From contig BBXU01000290.1 of the NCBI GenBank assembly GCA_001598975.1, positions 1 through 40,099 on the forward strand: a stretch of 40,099 bases of DNA. Reading direction: 5' to 3'. A program made the position numbers and the translations under genes. The stretch comes from Parachlorella kessleri (lineage: Eukaryota; Chlorophyta; Trebouxiophyceae; Chlorellales; Chlorellaceae). The notes beneath the pieces were generated by a model that saw only the letters and a program-made list of their open reading frames with translations, was not told the origin of the DNA and made no database searches. This document shows, piece by piece, positions 30,201 through 40,099 of the stretch (positions within the stretch are counted from its first letter, which is position 1; each line of letters starts with the position of its first letter).

Positions 30201-32164
30201 GCGCTTCTTGCTGCTGCTGCCGCTGTTCCTGCTGCTGCTGCCGTGCCCCTGTTACTCCTGGCTCAGCTGCCTTGGCCTGCGCCACAGCAGCTTGTTGCTG
30301 CCTCTGCTGCGGCGACTGGGATCCCTGCTTGCCGAGCATTTGATACCACTGGTCGGGCGGCAATATTCTGATGACTACCTCATCCCCCTCCATGGCACGA
30401 TTTTGCGACTTGTAACCCTGCAACCAGCCAGATTACAGAGCTTGTGTACCATGCCCAGGCTACTGGACAGCCCACAGCATACCGGCAAAAAGTCCGCCAG
30501 ACACCACTTCTTCGCCAAACACTACTTCTTCGCAGAACAGTGGTACCAAGCACCTCCTCAGCGACACACCTTAACAAAAACGTCCGAGGGCAGGCCCGCC
30601 ACCGTGCAAAAGCCCTGAGTTCGGTCCGCAGCATTGCAGCGGAAGAGCGCTTTGAACAGCACCCCAGACTTGAGCCCCCTCTGGAGCTCAGCCTGCGACA
30701 GGTGCTCTGCAAAGACGGGCCGCCGGCCACTGCGCGGCTCCGCCCGCTGCTGTTGCTGCTGCAATCGTGATGACGGCGGCGTGAAGCCTTGCTGTGGGAG
30801 CCTGCCATGCCCGCCCTGCTGCCTCCCACCTAAGGGAGGGCCAGCAATGTCAGTCGGCCGCCCTGATGCACCCACAGACAGTGGGTGGTAGAGGACACCA
30901 AGGCCACTGTCAGGTGCATTGCCCCCACCACGTCCACCCTTGCTGCCGCGGCTGTTGCTGTAGAAGCCATTTGCCGTGGTAGGGGCAGCAGCGCCCTCCC
31001 TGCCACTCTGGGACGCTGCCTTGCTACGCTGAGCACTGCTGCTTGCTCGGCCGGCACCCCTGCCTGAACTCGGACCGCTAGTTATGCCCTGCAGCTCTCC
31101 TGCCAAAAACCCGCCTGACTGGAAGCCTGGCAGGGGTGCCCTGCCTTGGCCAGCTGCCCCTGTTTGCAGCTGCGGTGACGGTACAAAGTCAACCCCACCC
31201 TTGGGCCGCTGCCGCCGGCCGCTGGCCTGTGCAGGTGCAGAGCTTTGGAGTAACGCCTCTGCCTGGACAACATTGTTGGCAGCAGGGTTACTTGCTCCTG
31301 CACCACCTGCTGGGTGCTTACCGCTTCGGCGGGGCCTGCTTCCTCCAGCAGGCTGGCTTGCTGTTGCTGCCAACGCCACAGCAGCCTCTGCCTGGGCTTG
31401 TCCCAGTCTGTAGGGATGCGGTTGCTGGTTCGTGGGCTGCGCTGGGGCAAGACTAAGTCCAGGCGGTGGGGGTGGCCCTGCTGAGCCTGCTATCCTCTGC
31501 CCTGGCAGGCTGCTGTGGTTCGCTAGACTACCATGCTGCTCCTTGAGCTGCTGCTGTCCAGGCACTCTCAAGGGCCCACCCTTGCCCTCAAGTACTGCCT
31601 TGGACCTGGGCCTGTCCCTATGCTCCGGAAGAAAGCCCTCAATAGCACTGCTGTTCCCCTCCTGCTGGGCGTCGAGCGCCCTGCTCGGTTTGCTCCGCCA
31701 GAAAGGCCTTTCCCTCCTACGCCCCTCCTTGTCTGCGTCTAAATTGTGCTGATGTCCTGGTCCGTCCTGCATGTTGCTCTGCCTGCACAGCTCGAAAAAG
31801 CAGGGTTTGTAAGAAGCTGGCTGTCACAACCAAAGCAAACCCCATCAACCATCACCTACCGAGAGAGACTTCACTCACCTGCACCGGGATCTGAAAGTGA
31901 TCACTTGGCCTGCACCTCTCCCAATATAGCGCGCCTTTGTGACAAACTCAAACCGTTGCGCCCAACACGCGTGTACACATGGAGAGCGGTGAGAAAGGGT
32001 AATTTGGCATGCTGCGCCTGCTGCCTGGGCCCAAGCTCTGAAAAGCCTGCCACAGGATTGTGGGGTGAGCAACGTGCCCTGCCTTGCAGCATAGCAGCCC
32101 TCATGGTGTTGTACCTCGCCAGACTGTTCCAAAGCTCGTCTTGTAAGCTCCCACCAGCCACCAT
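21222..32164 (-). CDS. DIS3L2: DIS3L2/SOV-type 3'-5' exoribonuclease (RNase II family)
   Basis: This cytoplasmic, exosome-independent RNase degrades RNAs from the 3' end. Exons: 32115-32164, 30570-31782, 30066-30417, 29674-29850, 28687-29301, 28165-28280, 27805-27906, 27288-27519, 26822-26888, 26557-26664, 26193-26261, 25715-25859, 24906-25055, 24335-24420, 24031-24142, 23471-23554, 22827-23014, 22184-22323, 21806-21941 and 21222-21459; 1459 residues, all phases consistent. A low-complexity N-terminus (to about 380) precedes the cold-shock domains ([16 protein letters not shown]). The RNB active site [17 protein letters not shown] spans residues 936-952 with all four Asp present (940, 946, 948, 949), followed by [24 protein letters not shown] and [12 protein letters not shown] (1253-1264), and an S1-like end. 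ARDLDDALS and the lack of a PIN domain favour DIS3L2/SOV over DIS3. Exon 1 is inferred from phase only. The intron at 26262-26556 has a GC donor. Long Ala/Gly/Gln-rich inserts make it longer than relatives. Confidence 0.95.
22656..22745 (-). repeat. Echo of the end of DIS3L2 exon 17 in intron 17
   Basis: This aligns without gaps to 22816-22905 (offset 160) at about 70% identity over the first 75 columns. The minus-strand translation [20 protein letters not shown] mirrors the real [20 protein letters not shown]. At the place of the real donor ATGG/GTGAGT the copy has ATGG/GCGAGT. Confidence 0.8.
25115..25195 (-). repeat. Possible weak echo of DIS3L2 exon 13 start in intron 12
   Basis: The minus strand reads [19 protein letters not shown], against [19 protein letters not shown] at the real exon start. 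DNA identity is about 60% over 57 columns by eye, so it is only suggestive. Confidence 0.35.
25451..25482 (-). repeat. Echo of a DIS3L2 exon 12 segment in intron 12
   Basis: AGCTGGCAGGGCGGCTCCT matches AGCTGGCAGGGTGGCTCCT inside exon 12 at 25740-25758, with further matches on the left side. The copy lies 280 bases away in the next intron. Confidence 0.6.
27761..27800 (+). repeat. 20-bp tandem repeat beside DIS3L2 exon 7
   Basis: GTGCAGTACACTACATGC recurs at a spacing of exactly 20 bases, with one mismatch over the full unit. It ends four bases before the exon 7 donor. Confidence 0.9.
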
Positions 32165-32511
32165 TGTCAAGTTCAAGGCGCCTTACAACCTTACTGCTTA
32201 CCTTACCAGTCATACTGCTATGAAGAGTTCCTCAGTAGGCCAGCTGAACACAGCGCAGGGCACAGACATTCCATAAAGAGACGTGCAAAACTAGATAGAT
32301 GCAAAAAGTAATTATATGTAACCATATGTGCCTGCGCTGCCAGGAAACCATATCAGTACTTAGGATGTGATCAATATCAAGGTCTGAAAGGTGCAGTAGA
32401 ACCAATGCCAAAACCTTAAAGCAGACGCCCACAAACAAGGTCGCTCCAGTTCAAGTGGACATCACGGTGTCACGGTAAATACAGCTCCGTCCAGCACAGT
32501 CAGATCCATGG
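32165..32511. other. Interval between DIS3L2 start and Nudix stop
   Basis: About 350 bases separate two head-to-tail minus-strand genes: the Nudix 3' flank and the DIS3L2 promoter side. It is AT-richer near 32280-32330. Nothing else is seen. Confidence 0.5.
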
Positions 32512-33719
32512 TCACTGGGTCCCTGCCTGCGGGGGTTTCTCCCCTTCCACATGCTGCCAGGGCCCCGAGAGCATGTCTGCAGCCTTGGTGAGTTGGTCGA
32601 CCAACCCTGCCACCTGTTGGGCTGCCGGCTCCCTGGCTAGCTGCCTGCAAGGAGCCAACAGACTGTGGAGCCCTCACTGTTCGCAACCCTCGCCCTGACT
32701 AGACATGTGAGTTCAATAAGGCAGTGGTACGCTGGGTCCAGCCCCTTCAAGCCCAACAAGGAGCAAGGCAATCAAGACCATGTGTTCCTAGAAATTAAGC
32801 CAATGCTATTAATGTTACACAAGCCATCATAGGAGCCAGCAGGGCAGCACGAACACCATTCAAGCACCACGCTGGCTTGCCCGTCCCTACCTGAAAGCAT
32901 GTGACAAGATGGGCTGATGGTCCACCGCCAGCGGGGTTGGCACAGCAAGCAAATCGTGCCAACTGGCATCAGTGACGTCATCGGCAGCCTGAACAGCTGT
33001 GGGAGGCACAAGCCCAGCGTACACAACGTTAACTAACCACCCGCGTGGATCCCTGCCAGGGTCCCCAAAAGTACCGACCTGCAGCCAGACAACAAAGCAA
33101 GCTCAGCAGAGCATAGAATCACCACAAAAGAGGTTGGCTCAAGACCCAGCAGAACAAGTGCAGAACAGCGCAGGGCGGGATTATAGTTAGGCAGCAAGGA
33201 GGATAGAGCAGACCTGCGTGTACACCAAAAAGTCCTTGGCCACAAGTGATGTCTCTTCCAGCAACTCCCGTGCTGCCGCCGCGTCCAAGCCCTCCCCTTC
33301 CTCAACAAAACCCCCTGCAGGACCAGGCCACAATAGGTTCGGACGGGGTGTCAGTTGACGGTTGCCCCTGCACGTGGCCACGTGTGGCTGCTACCTGACT
33401 TTGGTACCCTTTGCACCGCTAGGCCACCAAACCAGCGGCTGATCGATAACTTGCCTGGCAGTGCGAAATAGCCTTGGAAAGGTGGGTTTCTGCGCCTAGC
33501 TAGGAGCACCTTGGGCGTCTCATCCCCAGTTGGCAGTTGCACAATGACGCTGTCGACGGTGAGGGCTGGCCGAGGGTAGGGATACACGTGACCTTCACCA
33601 TGAGACAACAGAGGCCTTGCAAGGTATACAAAGCACAACAGTAAACCAACCGCACATGTGGCAGCCAGCCCCAAAGGGAGGCCTGTGCGCTTGAGGCTGT
33701 GCCTCTGCCTTGCCGTCAT
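32512..33719 (-). CDS. Membrane-anchored Nudix hydrolase, ADP-ribose pyrophosphatase-like
   Basis: Exons are 33455-33719, 33214-33314, 32891-33078 and 32512-32644, giving 228 residues with consistent phases. A basic N-terminus (TARQRHSLKRTG) is followed by one hydrophobic segment at about 14-38, which should be a signal anchor. The catalytic domain starts YPRPALTVDSVIV. The Nudix box at residues 90-112 reads G90, E96, R104-E105-L106, E108-E109 and L112; the usual Gly before the last aliphatic residue is Ser111. Downstream VGTFGDPGRDPRGW is typical of the ADP-ribose pyrophosphatase branch, so NDP-sugar or ADP-ribose hydrolysis is likely; the exact substrate cannot be read from sequence. The first intron, 33315-33454, has a GC donor (CCAG/GCAAGT); splicing it rebuilds the conserved ALPGGF. 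It diverges from pyruvate kinase across 345 bases. Confidence 0.92.
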
Positions 33720-34064
33720 GCACGCCCTACTTGTTGAGTACTGGCCTGTGGTTGCCTAGCCCTTTTCCGCCCAAAATGCCATGACTAACCGTGCAGTCAG
33801 GCTTATCTAGCCCAAGGGGTGCCAGATTGCGGCTGTCGCATTCTGTCCACAAGTATTGCTCGTTTTAATACACCTGCGTGCCCAAGGTGTAAGGAAGGCC
33901 TGGTGAAGTTCGCTACGTAAGCGGCACGTGCTACTAATCGTCGCAGTGCATAGTTTGTGCAAATCGACAGTATTGATAGTTGTCATTTGTCACTGCTCCT
34001 TTTGTTCATGTTTTCCCTGTTGTTCTTCTAATCACGCAATAAGGACTGGCACAGACAGGACAGG
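33720..34064. promoter_or_regulatory. Short divergent promoter interval, Nudix / pyruvate kinase
   Basis: These 345 bases must contain both 5' regions. I see no TATA box I would defend. The two genes may share control elements, which is inference from spacing. Confidence 0.4.
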
Positions 34065-37000
34065 ATGGGCTTCGCCAAGACCCACGTACTGCCAGACGAC
34101 GATATCAAACAGGTTCTGGCTGCTCCTGCGGGGGAGGATGCGTTCACCAAGACCAAGAGTGAGTTGGCAGATTAGCAGGTGCATGCCTGGAACTCCATTA
34201 AACACTCATACATGAGTTGGGCCTGGGATGTTAGCCTGCATGTTGTTGAGGGCTAAAGGGATAGCCTGCCAGCGTGCGTTGCTTGTCCCTCGTTTCCTGT
34301 AGGAAGTCACTGTAGGCTGTAGTTGTGTATTGTAAAGTTTGCAATTTGCTCTATGCGTCTTAGCAACTAGCCAGCCTCCTAGTTCGATGGCGTCTGCCAA
34401 GAGCCACTATGACCCACCTCATAGGAGCCAATCGGGCCTGCTTGCTTGCTTGTCGCCCTGCAGTCTGCATCACCATGGGACCCTCCCTGAATGATGTCGA
34501 CCTTCTCAGCAGCCTGCTTGAGGCTGGGACCACGTGTGCCCGTATTGACCTCACGGTGAGGCAGCAGCGGTGCTGAAAGCTTCTGCATAGGCCTGCAGCA
34601 GATGCCGGAACCCCCTCCCCCACCCACGTACCCACCCCCCGCCACCCCCACCCACCTACCCACCCCCCACCCCAACCCCCGTTAATGTGGCTTCATTCAC
34701 ACATTTCGTAGCTTACTGTGGGGTTCCTTTGCCCTCATGCCAACCACCGGCAGGCGGTTGCTGCCAGTGCTTTGGGAGGAGCTGGCAAGCACCGTATCCA
34801 CTTGTGCGTGCAGTGGCAGAACCTGGACCAGCACCGCAAGTCTCTCCAGCTGCTGGCGGAGGCCATGAAGCGGACCCGCAGGTCAGAGCAGGGGGGCGCA
34901 CACACATCAGCCTCACAGGTTTTGCGCCAACGCCCGCCTGTGGCTTCTGGCCACTTGTTTCGCCTCCAGACCCGGACACCTCTGCTGCAGCCGTGCTGTT
35001 CGGGTCCCTGGGCCTAGGCCCGTCTAGCTCCTCCAAACGTATGCTGGCATGACTGCCTCGGAGCGCAATGCAGACGCGTTGTTGGGGTTGCTAGAAAGGG
35101 CTCGCTGGGTCCGGCCGGGGTGGTGACTCAGCTAGCTTGCCGGTGCTCACCCGCTGCTGACTTGGGACGCAGGCTGTGCGCCGTGATGCTGGATGTGCTG
35201 GGGAGGGATGTGCTGGTCAGGCGCAAGTATGAGGTGGATGCCAACGGGTGGCCGGTCTTCCCTGAGCAGATCACCGTCAAGGAGGGTCAGCAGGTGGGTG
35301 GCTGCTGGGCATGCCCTGCTGTGCTACGCAGCACCCATTGGGCATGGCAGGCACACCCTTTACGGCTGCGTCATGTTTTCTCCCACGCCTCACGATCCCC
35401 TCCTCCTGATACAGTCCTCATCCATGAGAGCACTGCCGCGCATAACTACCCTGGAATCTCGTCGCTGTCAGTAAGTTTTCATGAGTGTTAGAAGTTGAGG
35501 CCTGGCGCAGGTCCGCCCTGTGCCGGGTCCTGTTCTCAAAAGCAGCCGAGAAGGGGAGACGCAGGCCATCTGCTCAGTGGCAAGGGAAGCTGCCGCTTGG
35601 CAAGGCTTCCCACTCGCTTGCGCTCGTGTGCGTGCCCCCCCTCCTCACCCTGGCTGGGCGATCCCTGCTCTCAAGCAGCTACAGCTGCTGCCCCCCGGTG
35701 CACCCACGCAAGCAGCAGCTGGCTACTGCTGTGCCTGCAGGTGACGCTGACGGCAGACCCCGACGCCAAGTGCACCCAGACGGTGTTCCCCCTAACCTAC
35801 ACCCAGCTGCCTGAGATGGTCAGCCCAGGGGACAGCATCTGCGTGGCGCGGTACCTGGCCACGGGGGCAGACAAGGGGTCGCTCTTCCTGGAGGTGGGTG
35901 GGTAGACCCAGGGCCCACCGATGGGTAAGGGGTGACAGGTAGGTGCGAACACAGATGAGATACGGCTGAAATGTACTTGTAGGGTTGGTGCAAGTATGCT
36001 CCTGGGTCTTGCCTGAGAGTTGTTGAGGGGTAGCTGACGGCATGCATGAGAGTGCCACATGGGCGGACTCACCAGACGGCTAGCCATGGAGGTCCCAGGG
36101 GGCGTGTGTCGACCACAGCCAGCCCTAGCTCGACGACGAGACTGCGGCCACAAGAGCGGTGAAGGTGGCGTGCCAGCCTGTGCCACCGCAGGTGGAGGAG
36201 ACCCTGGGGCAAGAGGTGTACTGTGTGGCCAAGAACAGCGCGGTGCTGGACGGGCTGCTCACTGTGTTCCACCAGGCAAGCGTATGCACATGTACTGGGG
36301 ACCCATGGGCTTACGGCTCCTTGACATGGGGTGGTGGCAACCATGAGCGATTCAGGCTCTGGTTGTGACTGTGTGAAAATGCCGTGTTGAGAGAGAGGGG
36401 GGGGGGTAGGGGGGGCTCCCCTGTGGGCGCACTGGTTTCTCTTCACTCAGCGGCCGGAGAAAGTTAAGGCCTGTAGGTGCCTTGCGCCGAGCACAAACTA
36501 CAGACATCTTCCGCATGAGGCGCTCTGAGGCCAAGGCTGCAGCTCCAGCTAATGTATCAGCTGCATGCCGGCTTGATGCACCTCCGCGTGTGCGTGCGCA
36601 GGAGCGTAGCACAGAGGGTCTGTCCAACCTGCAGAACACCATGCCGGTGCTGGATGAGTGGGACAAGCACGCCATCACCACCCTGGCACGGTAGGTGCCG
36701 CGACTTGGGATCTGAGCAGAGTGTAGGGGCGCTACTGCACCAGCCACGGTCGGAATGCGTGGCATGAAAGCCTGCGCTGTTTCCCTGTCAACAAGCTGGG
36801 GGCCTGTACCCCAGAGCAGTGCTCCACATGCCTTTGGTATCATAGATCCCAGGGACCGCACTAACCGGGCGCGGCAGGGAGTGAAGGCCCCTACTCGATG
36901 CTGTTGTAGGGAATTTGAGGTTGACTTTGTGACGCTGGCTTACTGCCGGTCTCGCCAGGATGTGGAAGATGCGCGCGACTTCCTCAGCTCCATCGGCAAG

Positions 37001-40000
37001 GAAGGCATCAAGGTACGATTGGGCCCGACAGGCAGCCAAGCCCAGCTGTTAGTCTATGTTAGGAAACGCACTCGTTTCTGGAGCGCGATGCGCTCCAGAG
37101 CATGCAATGGCACTGGCACTGGCTTCCACGCTGACTTGCGGCTCCTTTACGTGGCAGATAATGTGAGACGGTCTGGGCGCAGGTAGTGGCCAAGTGCGAG
37201 ACGCGAGTGTCCCTCCTCAACTTCCAGTCTATCAGCCGGGCGGCCGACGCCATCATCATTGCCCGAGGGAACCTGGGCCTGGATGTCGTGAGTCCTCGTT
37301 GCCTGACTGACAGATGCGCTTTCACTGGTGGCGATTGCATGTGCCACGGGTTTCTGGATGGTGGTGGCGCCGTTGGGCCGGCATGGCTTGCTAGCAGGGC
37401 AGCCATGCATGCACCTTGCGGCGGACTAGTGAGCTCATGCAAATCGACGAGGCAGGGTGTGCTGGGCAAAGCATGCACTGTCCGCATGGTAGTGCCTCGG
37501 GCTGTCGTCCACCACGCACAACCATGCGGCCGTAACTGATTAACCACCGTGGCGTGGCCCAGCTTCATGCAAACCAAGCATGGCTGGATGCCTGGACGTG
37601 CCTCAGACCATTGATAGGATCCGTCCAACAGGACCCCCCTGCTTGCCTGCAGGCCCCCGAGAAGATGGCCATGGTGCAGAAGGCCATGATCAGCACGTGC
37701 GCCGGCCTGGGCAAGCCCTCCCTGGTGGCACGCGTGGTCGACTCCATGGCAGTCTCGCCACGCCCCACCAGGTGGGGTGGAGGGCCCACCATGCACAGCA
37801 CGGTACAATGTACATCCACAGCCTGCCAGCCCACGCACTGGTTGCTGGTCTCATCTGACTTCATGCTACGATATGCTGGCCATGTTGCCAGGAACTGAAC
37901 CCTGCCGGTTGTGTGCGAGCTCATCTTTAAAAAGGTCACGCTTTCCATCGCGCTTGGTAACTGCTTGAGTTGGGCAGCATGCACTCCTCAACTGGCCGCG
38001 CCTGCCTCTGCACCTGTTACAAGGAACACGGCTCTGTTCATGCTACTTCATTCGTTGGGCGCGCGTCTAATAGGCTTGCCTTGGCGTTTGTGGCTGCAGG
38101 GCGGAGGCAACAGACGTGGCCAATGCTGTGCTAGACGGCGCTGATGGGATCGTGCTGGGTGCCGAGACTTTCCGCGGGCAGTACCCCTTGGAGACGGTGG
38201 GTGCCCGATTGATGAGTATTGTACCCATGGTTTGTAGCTGCGGCCGGCAGGAGGATGGTGCCAACTGCAGGACAAGCGGTGTAAGATGCATGGCTCCAAA
38301 GGTTTTTGCGCTGCTTTCGCCGCAGCTGGGGCACACGTGCTGCCCCAGTCCGCCCTTTGCCAATCCTCATCCTGGCTACTGTTGTGGCTTCCAGGTGCGC
38401 ACCGTGGCGGCCATCTGCCGGGAGGCTGAGAGAGTGTTCGACCACAACAACCACTACGAGCACCTGGTCACGGTAAGTGCATGCTTTAGGGTGTTCGGGC
38501 CAGGTTGCTGGATTCATTTGCACATTGCATTGGAATGGATGACATGTGCAGCCGGCCGTTTGCCCAAGGGATGCAGCAGTGCACCTCTTAGCGTTATTCC
38601 AACACAGCAAGCACCACATATTCTGCACACGTGCTACAGATGTGGCAACGACTGGCAATTGCGGTGTGCCGTGCTGTGCTATGCTGCGCCCGCAGGAGAC
38701 ACTGAAGGGCCAGCTGGAGGCGGACAGGGCCGCCGACGACGGGTACTGCCCCGAGCTGCCGCGCAGCGTGGTCCGGCGCAGCAGCTCGTCAGGCGCCATC
38801 AAGAAGCTCGGCTACTCTTCCAGCGAGGAGGAGCTCTCGCCCCAGCTGCTGCTGCTGGGGCGCGGCTCGCCCACCACCGGCCCCTACGGCGCGGGGCTGA
38901 TGGCCAACGGCAGCACAGCAAGCATAGCGGGCATGTCAGGCGCAGCAGGCACAGCGGGGGCCTCCCGGACCTGGAAGCTGGAGAGCATCGCGTCGGGGGC
39001 GGTCAAGGCGGCGGGGGCCGTCAGGGCCGCGCTGATTGTGTGCGTCACCCACACAGGTAAGGATCGTGCCTGGGCCTGCTCATGTCGCGTGCTGTGGTTT
39101 GTCCTGAACCCCTAGGCCCAGGGTAGCCCAGCCGTCGCAAGCCACTGGAAGCCCGCCTGCCCCTATGTAAATGTGTAGGAGCCTGAGGAGGCCTATGTGA
39201 GGGTGGAGGACCGCCGCAGCAACAGTGCAAAAATCTGATCTGGGCGTACTGCTGAAAGTCACTTCTCCGGGGCATTGATTGGCTCTGCCGCAGCGCCAGC
39301 CCCCTGTTGAGGCACACGGCCCCCCCCCCCCCCCGACCTTAGCCCAGCCCTGATGGAAGCCACGCCCGGCACCAACCTTGGTGGTTTGCAGGCCGCACCG
39401 CCTCCATGGTTGCCCGTTACCGCCCACCGATGCCCATCCTCACCCTGGTGGTGCCCTACCTGAAGAACGAGGGCCTCAAGTGGGCCCTGGAGGGGCGCTC
39501 CGTGGCCCGCCAAGCCCAGCTGACCTCGGGGCTGCTGCCCGTGCTGGCAGCACCCACACCCAGCGGTGAGTTGGAAGGGCAGGGCGGGGCCTGGCCTGCA
39601 GGGATGAGCTGCAGCGCCTGGTGCTGCTGGCGGCTCCTACCTCCAGGCCTGGCTGGATCGATGTCGTCTGCAGGCTATGCCGGTCACAGGCTTGTGCGCT
39701 CGAATGCCAAGTAGTTGGCCACCCATTGCCTACCCTATACTCCTACCTGCCCCAGCTCCACATTACGCCCGGGGACAGTACCCTGATGGATCAGGCGTAA
39801 TTGCTGGGTAGGGCAAGCAGCTCGTGAAGCCCCTCGACAGATACAGTCACCCATCAACCACCCAGCCACCTACCTACCTACCTACCCACCTACTACCCGC
39901 CCACCCACCCACCCACCTCTGTACCTGCCTGCCTGCAGTGGGTGAGTCGCTGTTGGAGGAGGCCATTGCGCTGGCCAGTGCCAAGGGGCTGGTGAAGGCG

Positions 40001-40099
40001 CACGACCATGTGGTCGTGGTCTCCCTCACCGCCTCGCGGGAGCCCATGGTCAAGGTGATGGCTCTGGGTGGAGAGGGCGGCAACAGCGGGGCGGGGGGG
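34065..40099 (+). CDS. PYK: Pyruvate kinase, plant cytosolic type (3' end outside window)
   Basis: It transfers phosphate from phosphoenolpyruvate to ADP, giving pyruvate and ATP. Exons in view: 34065-34158, 34464-34555, 34814-34881, 35173-35293, 35741-35893, 36192-36275, 36602-36690, 36910-37012, 37183-37287, 37653-37771, 38100-38196, 38395-38472, 38696-39056, 39392-39565 and 39939-40054; 618 residues so far. Seen motifs are [51 protein letters not shown] (catalytic Lys272, metal ligand Glu274), [30 protein letters not shown] and [24 protein letters not shown] has Asn298 where animal enzymes have Asp, as plant cytosolic isoforms do. A Ser- and Gly-rich insert at about 412-490 precedes the C-terminal domain ([13 protein letters not shown]). 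No transit peptide is evident. Intron 36276-36601 has a GC donor (CCAG/GCAAGC). The window ends just after the exon 15 donor. Confidence 0.97.
34611..34680 (+). repeat. C-rich CCCAC tract in PK intron 2
   Basis: Seventy bases of CCCAC, CCCCC and CCTACC units. The minus strand has many G3-G6 runs and could form G-quadruplexes. Confidence 0.85.
39320..39334 (+). repeat. Homopolymer C15 in PK intron 13
   Basis: Fifteen consecutive C lie about 57 bases before the exon 14 acceptor; they may act as part of its pyrimidine tract and are prone to sequencing error. Confidence 0.9.
39848..39918 (+). repeat. CCTA/CCAC tetranucleotide repeat in PK intron 14
   Basis: Runs of CCTA then CCAC units end about 20 bases before the exon 15 acceptor and extend its pyrimidine-rich region. 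Confidence 0.85.

Noticed and set aside
29698..30618. 306-codon plus-strand open frame
   Set aside because: It is antisense to DIS3L2 exons 3 and 4 and the introns around them, with Leu- and Cys-rich content expected from reversed CAG repeats.

Overview
The window is nuclear DNA from a eukaryote, most likely a green alga (Chlorophyta, probably Trebouxiophyceae-like). The signs are genes built from many short exons with GT-AG and some GC-AG introns, a plant-type photosystem I assembly factor with a thylakoid-lumen signal, a plant-type cytosolic pyruvate kinase, a plant-type pyruvate decarboxylase, and long Gln/Ala/Ser-rich low-complexity stretches. No bacterial operon, phage, CRISPR array, rRNA, tRNA or intact transposon was seen. 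I cannot name the species.

Layout, left to right: RPT6, a 26S proteasome ATPase (- strand, 5' half only, 1-1639); a weakly supported small gene (+, 2375-3387); two tandem PSA2-type DnaJ zinc-finger genes (-, 4097-5439 and 6329-7224), the second shortened and degenerate; an unrecognised 897-residue, probably nuclear, low-complexity protein (-, 8076-11796); pyruvate decarboxylase (+, 13180-20306, 19 exons, 667 aa); a DIS3L2/SOV-type 3'-5' exoribonuclease (-, 21222-32164, 20 exons, 1459 aa); a membrane-anchored ADP-ribose-type Nudix hydrolase (-, 32512-33719); and pyruvate kinase (+, from 34065, cut by the right edge after at least 15 exons). Exon joins were chosen by splice consensus plus family homology. 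For every complete model the summed exon lengths are a multiple of three and every junction phase agrees.

Functional links: pyruvate kinase makes pyruvate and pyruvate decarboxylase consumes it for fermentation, so two consecutive pyruvate-node enzymes lie within 27 kb. Both carry Ser-rich additions to the conserved fold. The PSA2 pair serves photosystem I assembly. RPT6 and DIS3L2 are housekeeping protein- and RNA-decay genes. Neighbourhood by itself says little in such a genome.

The most unusual signal is structural. Several introns of the pyruvate decarboxylase and DIS3L2 genes hold diverged partial copies ('echoes') of the edge of the adjacent exon, sometimes with its splice site. With the intronic tandem repeats, the tandem PSA2 genes and an inverted repeat family around the PSA2 3' end, this suggests frequent local duplication. 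Four of 69 modelled introns use GC donors, more than usual.
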